Assembly (NCBI RefSeq): GCF_031583145.1
Contig: NZ_CP134050.1
Location: forward strand, 2,431,501-2,495,500
Source: Brevibacillus brevis
Lineage (GTDB): Bacteria > Bacillota > Bacilli > Brevibacillales > Brevibacillaceae
Direction of reading: 5' to 3'
DNA length: 64,000 nt
The number at the start of each line of letters is the position of its first letter. Positions within the stretch are counted from its first letter, which is position 1. The position numbers and the translations under genes were made by a program. The notes under the pieces were generated by a model. That model was not told where the DNA came from. It was given only the letters and a program-made list of their open reading frames with translations, and did not search any database. Positions 58,800 through 64,000 of this stretch are shown here, piece by piece.

Positions 58800-59732
58800 A
58801 TGAACGCAGGATACGCAACGGAACAATTGGAAAGTCTGCTGGCGGCCGCGTCCGCCGATACGGAAAAAGGAAAGGTAGCCTCTTACATTCCCGAATTGGC
58901 CAAAGAAGATCCGCGGCAGCTCGGAGTGAGCGTCTGCATGCCGGATGGGTCGATCCTCTCAGCCGGTGATGCCGATACGCCTTTCACCCTGCAAAGCATT
59001 TCCAAAATTTTTACCCTGATTCTCGCACTTTGCCAAAACGGCCAGCAGTACGTGTTTGAACGGGTGGGGAAGGAACCGACAGGCGATCCCTTCAATTCGA
59101 TCATCAAGCTGGAGACGATCAAGCCCCACAAGCCGCTCAATCCGATGATCAACGCCGGAGCGATCGCCGTCGCAGGGATGATCCAGGGGAAGAGCGTGGA
59201 GGACCGGCTGAACGGTCTGTTGGACATGCTGCGCAAAATGACGGGGAACCCGGATATTCGCATAAACGAAGCGGTGTACGGCTCGGAGAAGAAAACAGCG
59301 GCCCGAAATCGCGCGCTCGCCTGGTTTTTGAAAGACAGCGGGGTGCTTGACGGGGATGTGGAGGAGACGCTCGATCTGTATTTCCGCCATTGTGCGATCG
59401 AGGTGACCACGAAGGAAGTGGCGAAGCTGGGAATGGTGCTGGCAGCAGACGGGATCGACGTGGTCACCGGCGAGAGGATCTTTCCCGAAGAGGTGGCCCG
59501 CATTTGCAAAACGTTTATGGTGACGTGCGGCATGTACAACGCCTCCGGGGAATTCGCCATCGATGTCGGCATTCCGGCCAAGAGCGGTGTGGCTGGCGGG
59601 ATTATGGCCACGGTTCCGAAGCGGATGGGCATCGGCGTCTTTGGGCCGGCCCTGGACGAGAAAGGGAATTCGGTGGCAGGGGTCAAGCTCCTAGAATTGC
59701 TCGCCAAGGAATGGAAACTAGGGATCTTTTAG
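58800..59732 (+). CDS. glsA: Glutaminase (GlsA)
   Basis: 310 aa, typical. Serine-dependent beta-lactamase-like fold with the nucleophile Ser in FTLQSISKIF, GVSVCMPDGSILSAGD, NPMINAGAIAVAGM, and AAVYG-like VYGSEKKTAARNRALAWFLKDSG and SGVAGGIMATVPKRMGIGVFGP. It converts glutamine to glutamate and ammonia. ATG 58800 has AAAGGGG upstream. Alone in its unit. Confidence 0.95.
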   Translation: MNAGYATEQLESLLAAASADTEKGKVASYIPELAKEDPRQLGVSVCMPDGSILSAGDADTPFTLQSISKIFTLILALCQNGQQYVFERVGKEPTGDPFNSIIKLETIKPHKPLNPMINAGAIAVAGMIQGKSVEDRLNGLLDMLRKMTGNPDIRINEAVYGSEKKTAARNRALAWFLKDSGVLDGDVEETLDLYFRHCAIEVTTKEVAKLGMVLAADGIDVVTGERIFPEEVARICKTFMVTCGMYNASGEFAIDVGIPAKSGVAGGIMATVPKRMGIGVFGPALDEKGNSVAGVKLLELLAKEWKLGIF

Positions 59733-59826
59733 GGACTTACAGTTGGTTAATCCTTCTCCCCTTTTCAAATGGCCCAGAATCGCGTACTATGTATGTTAAG
59801 GATGGAGGCAAACGGAGGGATAGGTT

Positions 59827-60108
59827 TTGACAGAAATTAAGGTTCCCGATCTGGAACAAAAAGCGCTAGCGTTGCTTCAAGCGGACGCCGACAAAATTTA
59901 CAAGCTGATCGACGTACAGATGGAAAACCTGACCATGCCGCAGTGCCCACTGTATGAAGAAGTGCTGGATACCCAAATGTTCGGGCTCTCCCGTGAAGTG
60001 GAGTATGCAGTTCGCCTCGGACTTATTGAAGAAGAGATCGGCCGGGAAATCATGGGTTCGTTGGAACGCAAATTGGCCCATCTTCACGAATTGTATAACC
60101 AAAGGTAA
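59827..60108 (+). CDS. ylaN: YlaN-family protein (DUF1507)
   Basis: 93 aa. The family core is almost complete: [67 protein letters not shown] start has GGAGGGATAGG upstream. In B. subtilis and S. aureus YlaN is linked to iron homeostasis and reported to interact with Fur. Stand-alone gene. Confidence 0.93.
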   Translation: MTEIKVPDLEQKALALLQADADKIYKLIDVQMENLTMPQCPLYEEVLDTQMFGLSREVEYAVRLGLIEEEIGREIMGSLERKLAHLHELYNQR

Positions 60109-60231
60109 AAGCGGGGAGAACAGCGATATTCCTCGCTTTTCATTTTGTCTTTTCTCGCCAGGACCCTGATTGTTAAAAGCGGGGTCTTCGTTCTTTCTTG
60201 AACATTTGGAGCCAGTGCGTCAAAAAAGTTG

Positions 60232-60260
60232 TTGCAATATTTTTTAGTGTACATTAAATT
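60232..60260 (+). promoter_or_regulatory. Promoter of the phenylalanine T-box transcript
   Basis: TTGCAA (60232-60237), 17-nt spacer, TAAATT (60255-60260), in an A/T-rich stretch just upstream of the T-box leader. Moderate match. Confidence 0.55.
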
Positions 60261-60264
60261 ATAT

Positions 60265-60516
60265 CCTATGATTTTTAATATTTTGCAGAAGCGAAGAAAG
60301 AGACTAGTAAACGGATCCACGGCTTGCCAGGGAGAAACTGCCATCGACTGCAAGCAGTTTTGAAGCGCGTCCCGTCGAATTCACTCTGGAGCTTTTTGGG
60401 TCATTCCGTTATCGATGACAAAGCGAGGCGATCGGCTTTCCGGAGCTGTTTGCCTAATTAGGGTGGTACCGCGAGCCAGTAGATTCAACTCGTCCCTTTT
60501 TGGGGCGGGTTTTTTT
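60265..60516 (+). promoter_or_regulatory. T-box riboswitch with TTC (Phe) specifier
   Basis: The T-box AGGGTGGTACCGCG (60460-60473) precedes a terminator ACTCGTCCC/GGGGCGGGT (60488-60510) with a T run. Stem I reads GAA-TTC-ACTCTGGAGC (60377-60392), placing TTC (Phe) in the specifier position, in the same context as CGC in the argS T-box. Read-through should occur when tRNA-Phe is uncharged. Confidence 0.93.
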
Positions 60517-60554
60517 ATTTTTCAACCAGAGTTCATGAACAGAGGAGTGGAAGT

Positions 60555-61892
60555 ATGAAACAACAAACGGAACAGTGGACGAGCAGGCTGGGCTTCATTC
60601 TGGCTGCGGCAGGGTCTGCGATCGGTCTGGGGGCGATCTGGAAGTTTCCTTACATAGTCGGGACGAGCGGGGGTGGAGCTTTTTTTCTCCTGTTCCTGAT
60701 CTTTACGGTCTTCATCGGCTTGCCGCTGCTGCTCGGGGAGTTCACCATCGGCCGCAGTACGCAAAAAGAGGCGGTCAGCGCCTATCAGGCGATCGCACCG
60801 GGATCACTCTGGCACTGGGTTGGACGGCTCGGCGTCGTCACCTGCTTTCTGCTGCTGTCGTTTTACAGCGTGGTAGGGGGCTGGATCCTCACCTATCTGC
60901 TGCGCGGACTCACGGGACAGCTGACCGGCCCTGCTTACGACCAGCTTTTCGGAAACGTCATTAGCGCGCCCTTCGGAGCTGTTTTCGCGCAGTTCGTCTT
61001 CATGTTGATCACGGCATGGGTGGTGGCCCGCGGCGTTCAAAGCGGAATCGAGTCGGCCAACAAGTACATGATGCCCGCCCTGTTTATCCTGTTTCTGGTC
61101 CTGATGTTCCGGTCCCTTACCCTGGATGGCGCGATGCAGGGAGTGGCGTTTTTCCTCCATCCCGATTTCTCGAAGCTGAATAGCCAGTCCATCCTGTATG
61201 CGCTGGGCCAATCGTTTTTCTCGCTCAGCGTGGGGGTATCCGTCATGGTTACGTACAGCTCGTATCTGGCAAAAAACGAGAGCCTCGTTCGGTCGGCGGG
61301 GTCGATCGTGGTGTTGAACTTGCTGGTGTCCCTGTTCGCGGGGCTGGCGATCTTTCCGGCTGTTTTTTCGCTCGGAGTGGAACCGACTGCGGGACCCGGT
61401 CTCTTGTTCATCGTCTTGCCTTCCGTCTTTGAGAAGATCGCCTTTGGCGGGCTGTTCCTGTGGATATTCCTCGCGTTGTTCCTGTTCGCCACGTTGACCT
61501 CCGCGTTTTCGATGCTGGAAATTATCGTTGCGTCGTTTGCGAAAGGCGATGAGCGAAAACGGAAAAAGCTTTCCTGGCTGATCGGTCTGTTGATTTTTCT
61601 TGTCGGTGTGCCTTCCGCATTGTCGTTTGGGGTATGGAGCGACTACACGATCTTCGGGAAATCGATTTTTGACGCGATGGACTTTTTGGTCAGCAACATC
61701 CTCATGCCGCTCGGTGCGCTCCTGATTGCGCTGTTCGTCCCGCTGAAAATGAAGCGGGAAGTATTGATCGAAGAGCTGCGGGCGCATTCCCCTGCAGGAC
61801 GAAAGCTGTTCGTCGTTTGGCTGCTGCTGCTGAAGTACGTAGCTCCGCTTGCGATCCTGTTCGTCTTTTTGAACTTGCTCGGCATTTTGTAA
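60555..61892 (+). CDS. Sodium:neurotransmitter symporter (SNF) family transporter
   Basis: 445 aa with 11-12 spans. [60 protein letters not shown] is the characteristic SNF start, with the Na+ site glycines. AGTGGA precedes the ATG. Control by a Phe T-box suggests it imports phenylalanine or a related aromatic or hydrophobic amino acid. Family members include the tryptophan transporter TnaT and MhsT. Confidence 0.92.
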   Translation: MKQQTEQWTSRLGFILAAAGSAIGLGAIWKFPYIVGTSGGGAFFLLFLIFTVFIGLPLLLGEFTIGRSTQKEAVSAYQAIAPGSLWHWVGRLGVVTCFLLLSFYSVVGGWILTYLLRGLTGQLTGPAYDQLFGNVISAPFGAVFAQFVFMLITAWVVARGVQSGIESANKYMMPALFILFLVLMFRSLTLDGAMQGVAFFLHPDFSKLNSQSILYALGQSFFSLSVGVSVMVTYSSYLAKNESLVRSAGSIVVLNLLVSLFAGLAIFPAVFSLGVEPTAGPGLLFIVLPSVFEKIAFGGLFLWIFLALFLFATLTSAFSMLEIIVASFAKGDERKRKKLSWLIGLLIFLVGVPSALSFGVWSDYTIFGKSIFDAMDFLVSNILMPLGALLIALFVPLKMKREVLIEELRAHSPAGRKLFVVWLLLLKYVAPLAILFVFLNLLGIL

Positions 61893-61928
61893 GGGAAGAC
61901 ATGCGCCCTTCACAAGGGGATGACAGCG

Positions 61929-61966
61929 AAAGGACTGCCAGGCGCGAATGCCTGAAGCAGTCCTTT
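61929..61966. terminator. Terminator of the SNF gene
   Basis: AAAGGACTGC (61929-61938) pairs with GCAGTCCTTT (61957-61966), enclosing CAGGC/GCCTG, followed by a T run. Confidence 0.9.
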
Positions 61967-62022
61967 TTTGCAAGCATGGAAATGGTACTGGTACGGCCGC
62001 AAGCACTCTTCTTTGAAGGCGA

Positions 62023-63066
62023 TCAGACGAAGAAAAAGGCCGTTCCCAATATGATGTAGACAGCGAGAAGCAAAACCCCCTCGAACCAGTTGGTTGCCCC
62101 GTCTTTCGTGATGGAAATGGTAATGAAGGTAGCTACGCCGATCGCGGCCAATTCAAAAGAAGTAAACACGATGTTCATGGGTTTGCCGAGCACGAAGCTG
62201 AGCAGGATCAGGGTCGGAGCGACAAACAGGGCGATTTGCAGGCTCGAGCCGATCGCGATCTCTACGGCTGCACCGATCCGTCCTTTCATGGCAAGCAGCA
62301 TGGCGGCGCTGTGCTCTGCGGCATTGCCGATGATCGCGATGACAAACGCACCTACGAACAGCTCGGACCAGCCCAGCGATTTGGATACGTGCTGCACGCT
62401 GTGGACGAGCCACTCCGAGTCGATGGCCACGAAGATCGTAGAGATGGCGAGCATCAGAATCGATACGCCTTTCGACCAAAGCGGTGCGCTCTCGTGCTCC
62501 TCGATGTCGGAGAGGAAATCGCTGTGGGTAATCATGGAAAAGACCAGCCAGAGCACGTAGGCAAGGATGAGCAGAACGGCGATCACGATGCTGAGAGTCT
62601 CAATCTTCACGGGTGGGAGCTCCCTGATGAAGACAGCGGGAATGAACAGCGCGACGATCGCGAGCATCATAAGGGAAGCATTGTGTCCGGCGAGTCTGCT
62701 GTTGAATTTCTGTTCCTTGTATTTCAGGCCGCCCATCAATACGCTGAGTCCGAGTACCAGCAGCATGTTGCCGATGATGGCGCCGGTGATGGAAGCCTTC
62801 ACCATCTCGAACAGCCCTTCTTTTACGAGAAAAAAGGCGATAATCAGCTCCGCGGCATTCCCGAAGGTAGCATTGAGAAAGCCGCCAATCCGGTCTCCTG
62901 CGTAATGGGCGACGCTCTCCGTCGACTTCCCCAGCCAGGCAGCCAGAAAAACGACACTGATCGCTGCCGCAATGAACTGGAACATTTCATTTTCCGAGAA
63001 ATAGTGGGCGTAAGCCGCAAGCAAAAACGTGGCCCCCACTACCGTAAAGAACAGGCGCAGTTTCAT
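62023..63066 (-). CDS. Ca2+/H+ antiporter (CaCA family, Cax/ChaA-like)
   Basis: 347 aa with about 11 spans. The two repeats carry the signature stretches GGFLNATFGNAAELIIAFFLVKEGLFEMVKASITGAIIGNMLLVLGLS and VGAFVIAIIGNAAEHSAAMLLAMKGRIGAAVEIAIGSSLQIALFVAPTL, which bind calcium through their acidic residues (AEL, AEH). It probably expels Ca2+ in exchange for H+. AGGTGA lies upstream of the ATG. Confidence 0.95.
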   Translation of the reverse strand: MKLRLFFTVVGATFLLAAYAHYFSENEMFQFIAAAISVVFLAAWLGKSTESVAHYAGDRIGGFLNATFGNAAELIIAFFLVKEGLFEMVKASITGAIIGNMLLVLGLSVLMGGLKYKEQKFNSRLAGHNASLMMLAIVALFIPAVFIRELPPVKIETLSIVIAVLLILAYVLWLVFSMITHSDFLSDIEEHESAPLWSKGVSILMLAISTIFVAIDSEWLVHSVQHVSKSLGWSELFVGAFVIAIIGNAAEHSAAMLLAMKGRIGAAVEIAIGSSLQIALFVAPTLILLSFVLGKPMNIVFTSFELAAIGVATFITISITKDGATNWFEGVLLLAVYIILGTAFFFV

Positions 63067-63221
63067 ATGGTCACCTCAACGAATGGTTTCTGTAAAAAGG
63101 ATGTGAAAGCCACTATTACCCTATGCGCGGTAGCGCTTCCTATCCCTATTTGCACGCACACGTATAGAGTTCCTCGGCGGGCAGAAACTAAACGGTGTAC
63201 AAAAACAGGGAGGTGGCAAAC

Positions 63222-63479
63222 ATGAACATGCCTTACTTGTGTCCTACCTGCAAATCGAATCGCATGCGCTTCACCGTGATCGAACAGACACCGCGTTACA
63301 TGCGCCTCGATCCGCAGACAGGAGAAGTAGTAGCCGAGTTGACCGCTGACCAATTAGACCTGTTCCACCAGCCATACAAGGGGGACGCCTACATGGTTCA
63401 ATGCGGCGTCTGTGGCACGACGGAGTCCGAAGAGAGATTTGTGAAAATGGCCCAGCACATGCAGGGTCAACGAACGTAA
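63222..63479 (+). CDS. Small zinc-ribbon protein, 85 aa
   Basis: From ATG 63222 (AGGGAGGTGG upstream): MNMPYLCPTCKSNRMRFTVI, a central VAELTADQLDLFHQPYKGDAYMVQC stretch and GVCGTTESEERFVKMAQHM. Two Cys pairs (CPTC and CGVC) could bind one zinc. Family unknown; probably a nucleic-acid or regulatory protein. A strong terminator follows. Confidence 0.85.
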   Translation: MNMPYLCPTCKSNRMRFTVIEQTPRYMRLDPQTGEVVAELTADQLDLFHQPYKGDAYMVQCGVCGTTESEERFVKMAQHMQGQRT

Positions 63480-63498
63480 CGCACTTGCGAAGAAGAGA

Positions 63499-63538
63499 AA
63501 CAGGCACGCGGACCATCCGGCCCCGCGTGCCTGTTTTG
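63499..63538. terminator. Terminator after the zinc-ribbon gene
   Basis: AACAGGCACGCGG (63499-63511) pairs with CCGCGTGCCTGTT (63523-63535), with T run; bidirectional use with the opposing gene is possible. Confidence 0.85.
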
Positions 63539-63630
63539 TTCTACAGATAGGAATGGAAAAATCCTATCCAGTATAAGGGCAACCGCGGCTCCGCCAAAAC
63601 GCATGGCGTAGCCAGGTTTTCCAATCGCCG

Positions 63631-64000
63631 TCAGCGGCAGAAGATGTGGCGTCCGATTTTTTTGATTTGCGGGCGGCTCCAAATCCAGCCGGATGTGGCC
63701 GTGTCCGGGTTGAAGTAGTAGATCGCACCGCCAGTCGGGTCCCAGCCCTTGAGCGCGTCGTTCACAGCCCGTTTGGAAGTCTCATTGGGAGTCAGCCAGA
63801 TCTGTCCATCTGCGACCGCTGTAAAGGCGCGAGGTTCGAAGATGACGCCAGCCGGCGTATTCGGAAATGCCGGGTTTTTGGTTCGGTTGAGGATGACGGC
63901 TGCTACCGCTACCTGTCCGATGTAGGGCTCCCCGCGCGACTCGCCGTACACGGCGTTGGCCATCAGGCGCAAATCGTTTTCGGAGATGCCGGCTGCGTGG
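63631..64000 (-). CDS. sleB: Cell-wall hydrolase SleB/CwlJ-type, N-terminus missing
   Basis: Partial: the frame is open to the right edge and the visible part (about 122 residues) is the catalytic domain. ENDLRLMANAVYGESRGEPYIGQVAVAAVILNRTKNPAFPNTPAGVIFEPRAFTAVADGQI matches the SleB-type cortex-lytic domain, with the catalytic Glu in GESRGE; the end is AIYYFNPDTATSGWIWSRPQ. In spores it degrades cortex peptidoglycan during germination. The peptidoglycan-binding N-terminal domain, if any, is outside the window, so CwlJ is not excluded. Confidence 0.93.
   Translation of the reverse strand, partial: HAAGISENDLRLMANAVYGESRGEPYIGQVAVAAVILNRTKNPAFPNTPAGVIFEPRAFTAVADGQIWLTPNETSKRAVNDALKGWDPTGGAIYYFNPDTATSGWIWSRPQIKKIGRHIFCR

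Noticed and set aside
1-64000. CRISPR arrays, IS elements, tRNA/rRNA genes, prophage
   Set aside because: No regularly spaced direct repeats, transposase-like proteins, cloverleaf-like sequences or phage structural genes were recognised in the window.

Overview
The window looks like chromosomal DNA of an endospore-forming, moderately high-GC Firmicute, most likely Brevibacillus or a close relative in the Paenibacillaceae. The evidence is direct: a SleB-type cortex hydrolase cut by the right edge, Sda, a SpoVIF-like protein, two YjcZ-type mini-proteins, a CotS-like kinase, two T-box leaders, a SAM-I riboswitch, strong AAGGAGG-type ribosome sites and frequent GTG/TTG starts. I saw no IS element, prophage, CRISPR array, tRNA or rRNA. 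The genus is an inference from overall character.

Region 1 (1-9459) is the most unusual part. A LacI-family regulator (5' end cut off) is followed by a cytoplasmic PTP-like phytase-type phosphatase, an AfuABC/FbpABC-type ABC importer (lipoprotein, fused two-domain permease, ATPase), a xylose-isomerase-like TIM-barrel protein, an MgtC protein, a Cof-type HAD phosphatase and an inositol-monophosphatase-family enzyme. Two nearly identical AAAGCGCTTAC operator-like sites precede its two parts. I read it as a candidate operon for importing a phosphorylated polyol or sugar intact and dephosphorylating and catabolising it inside the cell.

Region 2 (9460-19150) holds an HD-GYP-like protein with a GIP motif, a tandem UspA protein, endonuclease IV, a two-ORF membrane/winged-helix locus that looks frameshifted, a quinone-reductase-type flavodoxin with a convergent HxlR regulator, and argS behind a T-box with a CGC (Arg) specifier.

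Region 3 (19150-36850) has a SAM-riboswitch-controlled metH plus a YitJ-like homocysteine methyltransferase/MTHFR fusion, then a CotS-like kinase, Mug-type glycosylase, a SET-domain protein, an M32 carboxypeptidase, release factor 3, a GNAT enzyme, an MFS transporter, a membrane protein/TetR pair whose palindromic operator fills a promoter spacer, a DUF817 protein, a thiosulfate/mercaptopyruvate-type sulfurtransferase and a DUF502 protein.

Region 4 (36850-50210) is mostly single genes: small membrane proteins, a TPR protein behind a structured leader, an SsuABC-like importer, RNase Z, a YczE/YitT-type membrane protein, YjcZ and SpoVIF, an S8 protease with a short C-terminus, YqxD/PAP2, and a LysR/MFS divergent pair.

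Region 5 (50215-64000) has a nitrogen theme. A RocR-like sigma-54 activator sits between two sigma-54 promoters driving an arginine-type permease (rocE-like) and ornithine aminotransferase (rocD). Then come sda with a DnaA-box cluster, an M20 amidohydrolase plus AbgT transporter behind a consensus promoter, glutaminase, ylaN, an SNF-family amino-acid transporter behind a T-box with a TTC (Phe) specifier, a Ca2+/H+ antiporter, a zinc-ribbon protein and partial sleB.
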